DNA of 64,000 nucleotides, taken from the NCBI GenBank assembly GCA_030490835.1, contig CM059971.1:76650224-76714223 (forward strand), written 5' to 3'. Shown in pieces: positions 11,148 to 21,544 of the stretch; position 1 is the first letter of the stretch, and each line of letters starts with the position of its first letter. The translations under genes were made by a program, and so were the position numbers. The notes under the pieces were generated by a model that had not been told where the DNA came from, did not search any database, and saw only the letters and a program-made list of their open reading frames with translations. This DNA is from Annona cherimola. Taxonomy: Eukaryota; Streptophyta; Magnoliopsida; Magnoliales; Annonaceae.

Positions 11148-13821
11148 TGTGAAACTTCAATCTTAGACACGTATAAAACCCTAACGTTGTAAACCATAGG
11201 TAATGTATTAATGAAATATATATTAATGAGTATGAAGATATGTGGGAAAAGAGGTTAAAATAATTAATTATGAAATTCGGATGAATAGTACACGTGAATA
11301 GTGAAACGTGAATACTTAACGTGGGATTAAGGAATAGGTTAAGTTAATCACTTTGGATTAACTTAATCATAAAAGATAAAAAAGTAAGCTTCCCACTAAA
11401 GGACAAAAGTTCTTTTTGGATTAAAATAATAATTTTCAAATTTTTTTATTTTTGTGAAGAAAATGAAGAAAAATTTATATCTTACAATCCAGCGTCGGAT
11501 TGAGATGAAATTTTTTATGGATGGCCAAAATATGATGATGAACATGATGAGTGGTCCAAAATTGATTAAAAATCATAAATAAAGGGTCAAGACGGAACGT
11601 CAATTGGAGATGAAAAAATGAAGCTTATCTTTTGATTTAATTCCTTTGACTTTTATTTAAAATTAAATAATTAAAAATAAAAAAAATTAAATGCAAAGCT
11701 GCAAGGGTGGATGGAAGTACGGGGGCTGTGGAAAATGGAGCCAAATCCAACGGCTCAAAATTCATCCTCATCAATGATCAATGGCGAAGATTTAATTAGC
11801 CTAAATTAAATAATTTTAAAAATAAAAAATTATGAAAAATAGGGCTTCCATAGGGGAGGTGTGAACAGTATCTAGGGTGGCTGCTCTTGGCTCAATGCAC
11901 CTTTTAAAATTATAAAAAAAATACATTTTATAATTTAATACCTCAAGCAAGGGGGTAAATTCTAATTTGATGAAAAATCAAAAAGTATAAATAGGGGGTA
12001 GGGGTGAACGTCCAAGGCACTTCATCCCAGCTCCATTTGAGCATTTTTCACCCCCACCACGTTTTAGCCTTGAGGAGGAAGAAGAGGAGAAAGTTAGAGA
12101 GAGAAAATATGAGAAAAATAGGGATATCTCCACGTCGGGTAAGTGATTTCTTCCCAAATTTCTTTTGGATGATAATTAGGGTAAGACCATGCTTAGATAA
12201 TGCCTAAGCATGAGAAAATAAATAAAGTTATAATGCTTAATTGGAATTATGTCGAAACATCGAAAATTTGGAGCGAAAATAGAACATTCGGGAAAATCAT
12301 GTATGATATGTGTAAATAATACTCCAAATTTGATAAATTATGATTTGGGATGAATGATTATGATAAATATGATGTCGAAATGATGATATATTAATCTCAT
12401 AATTTTTAGAATTAAGGATTATGCTTAAGTGAATTTATGTTGATATTAATATATGGAGAAAATGATTTATTTAGCCAAGTTAATAATGATAAATTCAAAA
12501 TGTATGAATTTTTCCATGATATAATAAGCATAAGCTATGTCATGACATTTTTTATTTTTGAAACCCATGAACAGTAACCCGCGCCGCTGTGAACAGTAAC
12601 CTTGGGTGAACAGTAACGTGAACAGTGATTTGCTACAGTAATTTGCTACATTAACTATGAATAGTAAACATCATGATTTTGGAAAAAATTGAGATTTATT
12701 TTTATATTTTATGATGATATATGGATGAAATTTTTAAAAAGATTTATGGATAAAAATCCATATAAGGAGGTAATGATCAAGTATCTTTATAAAATTAACC
12801 TCTATAGAAATGAGGTAATGGATGATTATAAAGCATGCATGGGAAGTAAATTAAGACATGAAATAATATAGATAAAATATTATTTTTCCTTATATGGGAA
12901 AAAGAAAGGAAAAGATGGAGGACACAGACTAAGGAGGTAAGCAAGCTATATGCTTTCTAAGATGTTTTTAAATGATTGCAAATTATTTGCTCACATATTT
13001 TATGAATTATATTTAAGGATGGTTAGTCCTATAATGTTTTACATGAAATGATTGCTAACTACTTGTTAAATTATTTTCTAAATGATTTATCAAGTTTTAT
13101 GGAGCATGTCATGTCAGCATATGTATGCATGAACATGATGCACAAGGAAGAGGCTTTGGTGGAGGTAGTAAGAAGATCAGAGAGTCCCCCTTTACTATTG
13201 TCAAGTCGCAAGAGTTGTATGCCGGCGGCGTCCTCCTAGAGGTTGGAAGCACAATGAAAGTCATGAATGAATGAATGAATGCATTACATTCTCATGAAAT
13301 GCATAAAAATGTTTCTGTCCCATTGGTAATTAATCACTTAGTAAGTGTCTCCTACCAAATTGGGAAAAATGCATATGAATGAAAAGAAAATATTTACTTG
13401 CCAAAGAAAAAGGCTTGCTTACTAAGTATTATTACTCATATGTGTTTTCAAAATGACAAACAGGCTATGGAGCTGACTCATAAAGGATGTCAGGTAGAAA
13501 TGACCTGCAAATTTAATGGTAATTTTATGTACGCGTCCAAAGAGACAAATGTATGATAATCGTGTTAAAAACATGTTTTATGAATATTACAAACATGATT
13601 GTAATTATGTGAATTATTTCAATAAAAAGAAGATATGAATGGTTTTATGGATGAGTCTATTATGAATAAAGTATATGTTTATGTGATGAAAGAAAAAAAA
13701 ATTGGACGAGATCCAATTAAGTACCCGCCGCGTGATCAGGGCAACAATTCTGAGTCACATTTACCAATCGACAAGATCCTGGAATAAGGCCTATGTGGAC
13801 GCCTCGGTTCGGGGCGCCACA
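11148..13821 (+). mobile_element. Solo LTR of a Tekay/Del-like gypsy family, TSD TTTAA
   Basis: Starts TGTGAAAC and ends GGGGCGCCACA, with perfect 5-bp repeats TTTAA at 11143-11147 and 13822-13826. Much of it aligns with the 3' LTR at 48286-50822: shared blocks include the TATA region, gtgaacagtaac motifs and the terminal gtgatcagggcaacaat. No internal element sequence is attached, so it is the product of LTR-LTR recombination. It contains no supported gene; the open frames at 12004-12207 and 12689-12871 are not conserved domains. Confidence 0.9.
11986..11993 (+). promoter_or_regulatory. TATA box of the gypsy LTR promoter
   Basis: TATAAATA in a block (aaaaatcaaaaagtataaat) conserved with the LTR at 49137-49144. 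About 130 bases downstream both LTRs keep a possible splice donor, cgggtaagtgattt. Confidence 0.6.
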
Positions 13822-13826
13822 TTTAA

Positions 13827-14166
13827 CATACTTATTTTAATTTTATTATTTTTACTCTTAATCATTATTTCGATAGTATAATATTATTTTCTAACATTTC
13901 AAAAAATTTTATACTAAAAATTTTATTACTTCCAAGACATACCCATGGCATGTAAAAATTGAGATGAATCACCTTTTTTTTATGTCAGAGATAAAGCACT
14001 TTGATCAACATAAACAAAAAACTTTTGTTTATTTATTTTTATCTTGCCTGCGTCAAATCAATTCTCTATGCATATATTTATGACTATATATATATATATG
14101 CTCCAATACAACCGATTGCGTTTTACAACCACTTGCTTTTTTATTTTTTTCAACTTCCAATCTATT
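13827..14166. other. AT-rich spacer with no recognised feature
   Basis: No gene or clear repeat. A short TA run lies near 14085-14099. The last bases belong to the target of the LINE insertion. Confidence 0.4.
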
Positions 14167-14355
14167 AATTGCGTTTAAAAAGTCTCCCCCGTGTCTGCCC
14201 GATCGGCGACCAGGTCGTGCTCGTGGCAGGGTGGTGAGCGGCGGCGTTTTTTTTACAGTTTTGCTGGTGGTGAACCCTGGGGGTGGTTCGGAGGGAAAGG
14301 CACGGGGACCTCCGGGTTGCTGTTTACTCAAGGGGTACTCCAGCCAGTGAAGAAA

Positions 14356-16083
14356 ATGAACCCATCGGAAATGGATCTCCTCGGCAACGAACTCCAGACC
14401 ATGGCCATTTCATCCGGAGAACTGAGGAAGATCAAACCGGACGACAATGCTGCCGTGCTCTGCTCCATTTGGACGTCCAAATCGTACAACAGGGATATGT
14501 TTCAGGCGATGATGCGACGGTTATGGAGAACAACTGCATCATTTCACTTCGTCGAGCTGGGGGACAACCTGTTCAAAATTGTATTCAACGATCAGGCAGA
14601 CAAAGAGAAAATCATGGCGGGCAGGCCATGGTTATTCGACAGAAGCCTGGTTCTCCTTCAAGACCTCTGCGAAGAAATTGATTATGCCCGTGTCTTGCTC
14701 GTGAAAACTCCTCTTTGGATCCATGTTTCTGGTATCCCGCCCATCGTGGACAAAGAACAATTGGGGCAGCGCATTGGCCACTCCTTTGAGCATTTCGAAG
14801 AGGTGCTGGTCTCTGAGTATGAACTCAAGGTTAAGGTGGTGGTGGACTGCCGGGAGCCACTACGTAGAGGCCTGTTTATCCAGGTGGGCGATCAGAAACG
14901 GCGATGGCTTAGCTTCCAATATGGCAAATTACCTGTCTTCTGCTATTGCTGCGGGGTAATGGGGCATGCATTCAAGGATTGCTCCACTCTCAAATCAAAG
15001 GATACACAGATGGTGGAAGCCGACATGCCATATGGAAGCTATTTGAAAGTTGGAGCAAGGCCCATGCGTTTGAGATCTGAAACTGTTCGGGGAAACAGAG
15101 TGTTGCCTACGAAGTACTTGGGGGAAGATGTCCGGCAGAGAATAAACTGCCAGCCTGTGAGCGGCGATCAATGGGAGGGTGGCGAAGTTCCTGCTCAACT
15201 CCAAACCAGCCTCGACAGCCAGACCAGCCCCGACAGACAAATGCATTGTGACGTGATGCTGGAACAGAGCTGTGCGGCGATGAAGGACGACTTGGCCCAG
15301 CTCCACACCACACCCCGACGTCTGAACCCCACACCGAGCTTGTCTTCCTCCCAGGCAGATCTGCAAGTGCCTCCAAGCAGCAGCAGGGAGTGGCAGCGGT
15401 ATGCTGATTACTCATCTTCCCACACGGAAGAGGATAGTGTCAGCGTCATACCTGCTGGGGGGCTGCATCCTAGTGGCAGTGCTGCGATGGACGTAAACAC
15501 AGCTGCGAGGGCTGAGTATACTGCGGTTTCTGACGCCCAACATCTAGGGGTTGCAAATGCAAATGCAGTGCACGCCAAGGAGAAGTCTGCGGGACTGAAA
15601 TGCAAATGGGTGGTTGGGATGGAAGTGCAGCGGTATGAGGAGGTTGTGAGGGAAACATCCTTGCAGTTGTGGGATGTGGAAGGGGTCCCTACTGATGCAA
15701 TTGGAGAAGATGATCACGACAGTGCGGGTAGCCAACCAGCTCGCTCCAATGCCACCTTGGGGAATCGAGGTTTCACCAAGGGGGTGTTGGGGCTGTCTCG
15801 CCATCAAATTGTTGTAGTGGGGACTGCATGTTCTCCAGTCCAGCAGCATTGGGGGACAGCAGGGGACCAGGGAAGAGGGGGAAAATGGAAAAGAAGGGCA
15901 AGGGGAATGATGGACATGCCTCTTAGTGTGGCAATGGGGGTCACGGGGGGGCATCCGATGAAGAGGGGTCTCCTTGATGAGCATCTAGAAGACCACAACA
16001 CCTCCAAAAGGTTGAGGAAGGCAGAGGAAACCACTCTGGATGAGGCAGTGGCTGAGGCAGGCTCTCAGCCCTGCCTCAACTGA
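14356..16083 (+). CDS. LINE ORF1: DUF4283 / zinc-knuckle nucleic-acid-binding protein
   Basis: 575 codons from ATG 14356 to TGA 16081-16083. The frame is open further upstream but only with non-ATG starts in the 5'UTR, so this ATG is preferred. Residues about 30-190 form the DUF4283 region common to plant LINE ORF1 proteins (VLCSIWTSKSYN, IMAGRPWLFDRSLVLLQ). A CCHC knuckle, CYCCGVMGHAFKDC, lies at about 195-208. The rest is low-complexity Ser/Gln/Gly-rich sequence ending in a basic patch (KWKRRARG). By family it should bind LINE RNA and act as chaperone in the ribonucleoprotein. ORF2 begins two bases after its stop, or overlaps it by 44 bases if the upstream ATG is used. Confidence 0.9.
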   Translation: MNPSEMDLLGNELQTMAISSGELRKIKPDDNAAVLCSIWTSKSYNRDMFQAMMRRLWRTTASFHFVELGDNLFKIVFNDQADKEKIMAGRPWLFDRSLVLLQDLCEEIDYARVLLVKTPLWIHVSGIPPIVDKEQLGQRIGHSFEHFEEVLVSEYELKVKVVVDCREPLRRGLFIQVGDQKRRWLSFQYGKLPVFCYCCGVMGHAFKDCSTLKSKDTQMVEADMPYGSYLKVGARPMRLRSETVRGNRVLPTKYLGEDVRQRINCQPVSGDQWEGGEVPAQLQTSLDSQTSPDRQMHCDVMLEQSCAAMKDDLAQLHTTPRRLNPTPSLSSSQADLQVPPSSSREWQRYADYSSSHTEEDSVSVIPAGGLHPSGSAAMDVNTAARAEYTAVSDAQHLGVANANAVHAKEKSAGLKCKWVVGMEVQRYEEVVRETSLQLWDVEGVPTDAIGEDDHDSAGSQPARSNATLGNRGFTKGVLGLSRHQIVVVGTACSPVQQHWGTAGDQGRGGKWKRRARGMMDMPLSVAMGVTGGHPMKRGLLDEHLEDHNTSKRLRKAEETTLDEAVAEAGSQPCLN

Positions 16084-16084
16084 T

Positions 16085-19000
16085 ATGGCTATCTTAGCTT
16101 GGAATTGCCGTGGGCTTGGGAACCCACGCGCAATTCGGTGTCTCCTGGACCTGGTCAGGAAGAAAGCTCCCCGTCTTCTTTTCCTCTGTGAAACCAAACG
16201 CACCACTAAGGAAATGGAGGGAATTAGACGTAAACTGAGATATGATTGTTGTTGCTCGGTCGACCCAGAAGACAGAAGGGGGGGTCTGGCGCTACTATGG
16301 AACAATGAATACCCGGCGGATATTAAGAGCTACTCGGCCCACCATATCGATGCATCTATTCATGAGTGGCGATTTACAGGTTTTTATGGTCATCCAGAGA
16401 CACACCGTCGTCATCAAGGGTGGCATATTCTTCATCATCTATGCGGGCTAGATGACCGGCCATGGATTGTTATGGGGGACTTTAACGAGGTGATGGGCCC
16501 ATCCGAATATGTTAGCCAAAGAACTCGCTCCCAAAACCAGATGGACATTTTCTGCGAAATGATGGATAGGTGCAATCTCTTGGATCTTGGCTTTGTTGGG
16601 CCGACTATGACATGGACAAATAACAGAAGGGGAGCCCAAAGGGTCGAAGCTAGACTGGATAGGGGGCTAGCCACCCCCGGTTGGATGAACCTTTTTCCTT
16701 TCGCCAGGGTGTTCCATCTATCGACTTCTTCTTCGGACCATTGCCCTATCTTGACGATTCTGGACACAAAATATGGTCAGAGGAAGCCCCCTAGGGAGTT
16801 CAAATATGAGATTTTTTGGGCCAGAGACAAAGAAACACACCAAATTATCCAAGATGTCTGGTCTTCGGCACCACGCTTGCTTTCCCATCCGGGTGAACTC
16901 TTAAGGTGGAAGCTCAAATCCTGCAGTGACGCACTCTCTAAATGGAATCGGCAGAAGAGGGGAAACCTCAGAAGGATCATTGAGGATCGTCAGAGGGAGC
17001 TTGCATCCTTGATCTGCCATCGCCCATCTGACCAAAGGGACGACGATGTGAAAAGACTCAGATTCAAGATCAATCTTCTATTGGAGGATGAAGAGCAGCT
17101 GTGGAGACAACGGGCGAAGACTCATTGGCTTAGAGAGGGTGACAAGAACACAAGGTTTTTCCACCTGATGGCATCCAACAGAAGAAGGGTAAACCACATC
17201 GATGCCCTTCAAGATTCTAACGGTGGCTGGGTTCGGGACCAGGATAAAATTCAAGAATTGGCGGTGCAGTATTTCTCAACTATTTTCTCATCCTCCAACC
17301 CTGGCGATGCCCCATGGATTGATGAACTCATCACTAAGAAAATTTCTGACCAGCAGAGGCGATCCCTTACCAGATCTTTGGAGTTCCAGGAGGTTACGAC
17401 GGCGATAAAATCTATGGCTCCCACTAAGGCCCCGGGGCCGGACGGGCTGTCTGCGGCATTTTTTCAGACTCATTGGTCGATTGTGGGACAGGATGTGTTC
17501 CGGTGGTGCAAGCGTTTCTTGGAAGAGGAAGACATGGATTCTCAACGGAATCTTCTTCAGGGCCTCAACTCCACCACTCTCATTTTGATCCCGAAATGCG
17601 CTGGTGCGCAAAGCCTTCCCCAGTTCAGACCCATCAGCCTATGCAATGTTATATATAAGATTCTGGCTAAGGTCCTTGCTAATCGTCTCAAGTCTTCTCT
17701 TCAAGATATTGTGGGTGAACAACAAAGTGCTTTTGTCCCTGGTCGGCTGATCACAGATAATATGCTGGTGGCCTATGAAGCGATTCATGCTTTACGGAGA
17801 CGGATACGGGGGAGAAAGCGGGAGATGGCTATCAAGCTGGACATGTCAATGGCTTATGACAGGGTGGAATGGCCCTTCCTAAAGCACATTATGAAAGCAA
17901 TGAACTTCAGCCCCACATGGATAAACTGGATTATGATGTGCATCTCCACTGTTCAGTATAGGGTGAAGATCAACGGCTTCAAGTCAGGCCTCTTCCAACC
18001 CTCAAGGGGTATCAGGCAAGGCGATCCCCTATCTCCGTACTTATTCATTCTGTGCGCTGAAGGTCTGTCAGCACTCATTTCTAACGAGGTGCTACGGGGA
18101 GGCATCCATGGCATCAGGATTACCCCTCGGGGGCCAACTCTCTCTCATCTATTTTTTGCTGACGATGCCATCATCTTCGTCCGGGCCGCTTGTCAGGATA
18201 TCAGTAACCTCATGACCATCCTCAACCAGTATGCTGCTGCTTCGGGTCAAATGCTAAATGTCAGCAAAACCTCCGTGTTTTTTAGCCCGAATGTGGATCA
18301 GATCAATAGGGAGTCGATTCTGCAAATGCTTGGCTCATCGGGTCAGGATCTTCAGCATTATCTTGGGTTACCGGCCTGGCTAAGTAGATCCAAGAGGGGA
18401 TATTTCAAAGGGCTTAAAGAACGCATATGGCGAAGAATCCAGGGATGGAAGGGAAGATTACTTTCATGCGGTGGAAAAGAGGTCTTGATCAAGGCGGTTG
18501 CTCAGGCCATCCCGACATATACTATGAGCATATTTTTGCTTCCCAAATCGCTGTGTCATGAAATTAATGGGCTGTTGAGCCGTTTCTGGTGGGGGAAAAA
18601 TGGAAACAAACGGAAGATGAGCTGGGTATCGTGGAGAGACATGTGCATCTCAAAGCTGTCGGGAGGTCTTGGTTTCAGAGACTTACATAAATTCAATCTG
18701 GCTCTTCTGGCTAAACAAGTCTGGCGGTTATCTACTTCAACCGATTCATTGTGCTCAAGGGTTCTAAAAGCGAAGTATTTCCCCTATGATGATATATGGG
18801 CCTGCAAACCGAAACCAACTGACTCTTTCACATGGAGGTGTATCCTGAAGGCTCGTGAGGTAATCAAGAACGGGTGCATATGGCGGATTGGTTGTGGGGC
18901 TAGGGTCAGCTTTTTCAACGATCGGTGGACGGACAACAACCTACAGAAGGCTGGGCCTCTCCCGTATTCTATTTCGGATGATGTGCCGGTCAGTCACTTT

Positions 19001-20206
19001 ATTAACGTTGGGGAGCGGACATGGAACAGGGACCTTATTCTTTCTGTGGTGGGAGAGCATGGCTGGCATGTTATATCCTCTATCCCTCTGTCATCGAATA
19101 TCGAGGATGATTGCCTATCATGGAGGCATGAACCAAATGGGGTGTTTACGGTGAAGTCAGCATACAGAATGCTGTGCAATGGTGTTGTGGACCCGGGAGA
19201 TGCGAATTTCTACCGGGCAATCTGGCGTGCTCCGCTACCTCGCAAGGTACAAATTTTTGGGTGGCGATTGTTTAAGAATGCTTTACCCACGCTGCAGAAT
19301 CTGTGTGTTAGGGGAATAGCGGTGGAGCCTTTATGTCCGTTTTGTCGGGCCGTGACGGAAGACATTGATCACCTATTCCTGGGGTGTCCGGTCAGTGGGG
19401 GGAGCTGCAGGAGGTTGGCGGGGGCATTTTCACAACAGCCCTCCATTCATGAAATCTTGGAATCGCTATCTCATCAAAACAGAGCTGCTGATCTTGCTGT
19501 GTTCATACTCTGCTGTTGGAGGGTGTGGTACCTGCGTAACACGTTTAGGGAGATGGGGACCCGACCGGATTTTGATGGTACATTTGATTGGTGTGATGGG
19601 TTCTTCGAGGAGTATAAGCGTGCGAAGCCTATCATCCAGGGGGGATGTCTGGACCGTACTCTGGTGCCGCGTTGGATGAAACCACCTGGGGGAGCTTTCA
19701 AGATTAATGTGGATGCTAGAAAGAGTAGGGATCGACTCTCCATGGGTTTTGCTGCGATTGTCAGGGATTCCGGAGGGCGCTTCATTGCTGCTCAAGGTTG
19801 GAGGCGGAGGGGAAACATGGAGCCCCTCCTCATGGAGGGTCATGCCTTCCTGTTGGCTGCCAGGTGGGCTTCCCAGCTCTCTCTTACGCGTATACTCATC
19901 GAGACGGACTCTCTCCTCCTGTGTAACTTTTTGACTGAGGATGTACCGGTTCGCGCACCGGTGGGGATCATAATTGACAAAATCAAAACTGTCCTGTCCC
20001 GGGCCACCCACATATCTGTCCATCATGTTCTTAGGCGTGGTAACGCGGTGGCCCATGATCTAGCTGACTTTATGTCTTCTTCTATTTCTGATCATCTTTT
20101 TTGGTGGGATCATCCTCCCCAACAACTTTTGGGGAAACTTTGTATAGATAACTTTTTGGGAAATGAATTTCCTGGATCCCCCTCGTCCGATCCCTTTCCG
20201 AATTGA
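16085..20206 (+). CDS. LINE ORF2: endonuclease, reverse transcriptase, RNase H
   Basis: 1373 codons. ATG 16085 is chosen because MAILAWNCRGLGNP starts the endonuclease domain exactly; an in-frame ATG at 16040 would overlap ORF1. The APE-type endonuclease (about 1-222) keeps FLCETK, GDFNEV and SSDHCPI. The RT (about 470-770) has KLDMSMAYDRVEW, GIRQGDPLSPYLF and the catalytic FADDAIIF (Asp about 693-694). A zf-RVT region (about 1018-1110) has PLCPFCRAVTEDIDHLFLGC. The C-terminal RNase H domain (about 1200-1335) shows KINVDARKS, MEGHAFLLAARW and LIETDSLLL, as in plant L1 LINEs. The protein should nick DNA and prime reverse transcription at the nick in the nucleus. All catalytic motifs are present, so it may be active. 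Confidence 0.95.
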   Translation: MAILAWNCRGLGNPRAIRCLLDLVRKKAPRLLFLCETKRTTKEMEGIRRKLRYDCCCSVDPEDRRGGLALLWNNEYPADIKSYSAHHIDASIHEWRFTGFYGHPETHRRHQGWHILHHLCGLDDRPWIVMGDFNEVMGPSEYVSQRTRSQNQMDIFCEMMDRCNLLDLGFVGPTMTWTNNRRGAQRVEARLDRGLATPGWMNLFPFARVFHLSTSSSDHCPILTILDTKYGQRKPPREFKYEIFWARDKETHQIIQDVWSSAPRLLSHPGELLRWKLKSCSDALSKWNRQKRGNLRRIIEDRQRELASLICHRPSDQRDDDVKRLRFKINLLLEDEEQLWRQRAKTHWLREGDKNTRFFHLMASNRRRVNHIDALQDSNGGWVRDQDKIQELAVQYFSTIFSSSNPGDAPWIDELITKKISDQQRRSLTRSLEFQEVTTAIKSMAPTKAPGPDGLSAAFFQTHWSIVGQDVFRWCKRFLEEEDMDSQRNLLQGLNSTTLILIPKCAGAQSLPQFRPISLCNVIYKILAKVLANRLKSSLQDIVGEQQSAFVPGRLITDNMLVAYEAIHALRRRIRGRKREMAIKLDMSMAYDRVEWPFLKHIMKAMNFSPTWINWIMMCISTVQYRVKINGFKSGLFQPSRGIRQGDPLSPYLFILCAEGLSALISNEVLRGGIHGIRITPRGPTLSHLFFADDAIIFVRAACQDISNLMTILNQYAAASGQMLNVSKTSVFFSPNVDQINRESILQMLGSSGQDLQHYLGLPAWLSRSKRGYFKGLKERIWRRIQGWKGRLLSCGGKEVLIKAVAQAIPTYTMSIFLLPKSLCHEINGLLSRFWWGKNGNKRKMSWVSWRDMCISKLSGGLGFRDLHKFNLALLAKQVWRLSTSTDSLCSRVLKAKYFPYDDIWACKPKPTDSFTWRCILKAREVIKNGCIWRIGCGARVSFFNDRWTDNNLQKAGPLPYSISDDVPVSHFINVGERTWNRDLILSVVGEHGWHVISSIPLSSNIEDDCLSWRHEPNGVFTVKSAYRMLCNGVVDPGDANFYRAIWRAPLPRKVQIFGWRLFKNALPTLQNLCVRGIAVEPLCPFCRAVTEDIDHLFLGCPVSGGSCRRLAGAFSQQPSIHEILESLSHQNRAADLAVFILCCWRVWYLRNTFREMGTRPDFDGTFDWCDGFFEEYKRAKPIIQGGCLDRTLVPRWMKPPGGAFKINVDARKSRDRLSMGFAAIVRDSGGRFIAAQGWRRRGNMEPLLMEGHAFLLAARWASQLSLTRILIETDSLLLCNFLTEDVPVRAPVGIIIDKIKTVLSRATHISVHHVLRRGNAVAHDLADFMSSSISDHLFWWDHPPQQLLGKLCIDNFLGNEFPGSPSSDPFPN

Positions 20207-20241
20207 AAGGGGGTCGGGAGAGGGTTGTGTATCCGTTCATC

Positions 20242-20270
<29 letters not shown>

Positions 20271-20273
<3 letters not shown>

Positions 20274-20770
20274 CGTTTAAAATGATTTATTTAGCCTATA
20301 TACCAAATATCAAGTGAATTAAAAATTTTTATAATAAATAATATTAACTAAATATAATTATAAACAACCACATGCATTCACACTTGTTGTGGAGTATACA
20401 AATCCAAATGACATAACTTTTCATGTCATCCAAATATAAATGTAGTAAAAATATGGGAGGTGAGAAAAATGAAAAAAAAATACAACCAATTCGATATGAC
20501 ATGAAAAATTATATTATTTGGATTCCCGTATACTTCCCAATAAGTGTAAATATGGGAGATGAGTTGGACTTAAAATAAAATATCAAAAAAATTTTAAAAA
20601 TACAACTGATTCTATATGACATGAGGAAAAATCATATTATTTGAATTTTTATATACTCCACAATACATGTAAATGCATTAAGTTGTTCATAATTATATTT
20701 TTAAGATTGTTAATTATAAAATTTTCAATTCATTTGATTTTTGTTCATAGCCTAAACGAATAATTTTTAA
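20271..20770. mobile_element. Foldback MITE interrupted by the LINE
   Basis: Long inverted repeat: gtttaaaatgatttatttag near 20275 pairs with the complement of ctaaacgaataatttttaac near 20750, and cacttgttgtggagtatac near 20385 pairs with gtatactccacaa-like sequence near 20655. The left terminus lies in the LINE target site, so the original element ran from about 14167 across the insertion. No outer TSD was assigned. Confidence 0.65.
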
Positions 20771-20918
20771 CATAATGTATAGATTGGATGTTAAAACAAA
20801 TAAAATCAAGTGGTTCAATTTTACAACCAATTATATCGAATTATGTCTCATATATAGTTATATACCACTAGCTAGTAATTTTTTATATGGTATTGATACC
20901 CATGGCATGCATGCATAC

Positions 20919-21090
20919 CTTCATCTGGAGCAAGCAGCTGAGGAACCCCGCTTCCAAAATATCCAAGCAAATTGATCAGAACAAGCAGCGAAGCTACTCC
21001 CGTCGAAACCACCGATCTTTTATACTTAATTTTCCGACTCTCTGCAGCCGATCGATCGACCAACCCACGGGCTTCACTTCCTGCACAGAA
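20919..21090 (-). pseudogene. Relic first exon resembling an LRR-VIII kinase signal-peptide exon
   Basis: The minus strand encodes a hydrophobic segment VASLLVLINLLGYFGSGVPQ followed by LLAPDE and a phase-1 donor (gatgaag|gtatgc). This is the layout of exon 1 in LRR-VIII-2 receptor kinases, where a signal peptide is followed by a QLLPxDE-like stretch and an intron splits the next codon. The same pattern ends the plus-strand exon at 55898-56006. No ATG occurs in frame before an upstream stop; the upstream part could instead follow an acceptor (ctgtgcag). No later kinase exons were found on this strand, so it is probably a broken gene. Similarity was judged by eye. Confidence 0.45.
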
Positions 21091-21179
21091 CAACTAATAG
21101 AGATGTATCTGCTTCGAGGAAGAGGGAGGCATGTATGAGAGACTGAGAGTATCGAAGAAGGAGAGAACACATTAAAGAG

Positions 21180-21535
21180 CCGCACATACGCGATCCTGTT
21201 TTCCTCCCACGGAAAGTCGAAGTGGAAGATTTTTTTCACATGAAAATTAAAAGGTGTGTTTGGCAACGACTTAAAATTAAAAGATTTCACATGATTTCGC
21301 GTCTTAATTAACAATCTTACCTATCTTAATTTTTTTGGCATTATTGTACATATTTTCCGTTATTCTTCGGTACAAAAGTTCTGCTTACCACTTGATCAAT
21401 TCACTTTAGTTCACACTATCTAAGTTCCGAAAAATTATATGAGATTTGGAAAAAGTTGTATTCAAAGTGAAAAAATTAGGTTCTTAATTTTTCAAAATAA
21501 CAAAAATATTTCTGAGAAATGAAAGATTATATGAC
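21180..21535. other. Spacer with a MITE end
   Basis: At about 21252-21300 a single Tourist-like end (ggtgtgtttggcaacgactt) is present without a partner. Nothing else was recognised. Confidence 0.4.
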
Positions 21536-21544
21536 GTCTTTATC

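Larger units (their letters stand above)
14181..20270 (+). mobile_element. Full-length L1-type LINE with open ORF1 and ORF2
   Basis: A 6.09-kb element flanked by target-site duplications: TTGCGTTTAAAA at 14169-14180 and again right after the poly(A) tail at 20271-20282. Layout: a short GC-rich 5'UTR, ORF1 (gag-like, zinc knuckle), ORF2 (endonuclease, RT, zf-RVT, RNase H), a 35-base 3'UTR ending ccgttcatc, and 29 uninterrupted A residues (20242-20270). Base composition is much richer in G+C than its flanks. No stop or frameshift was seen in either ORF, and the tail and TSD are nearly pristine, so it looks recently inserted. It landed at the left end of an older foldback MITE. Confidence 0.95.

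Noticed and set aside
15544..15984. Minus-strand frames within LINE ORF1 and ORF2
   Set aside because: Antisense shadows of long, G+C-rich LINE coding sequence.
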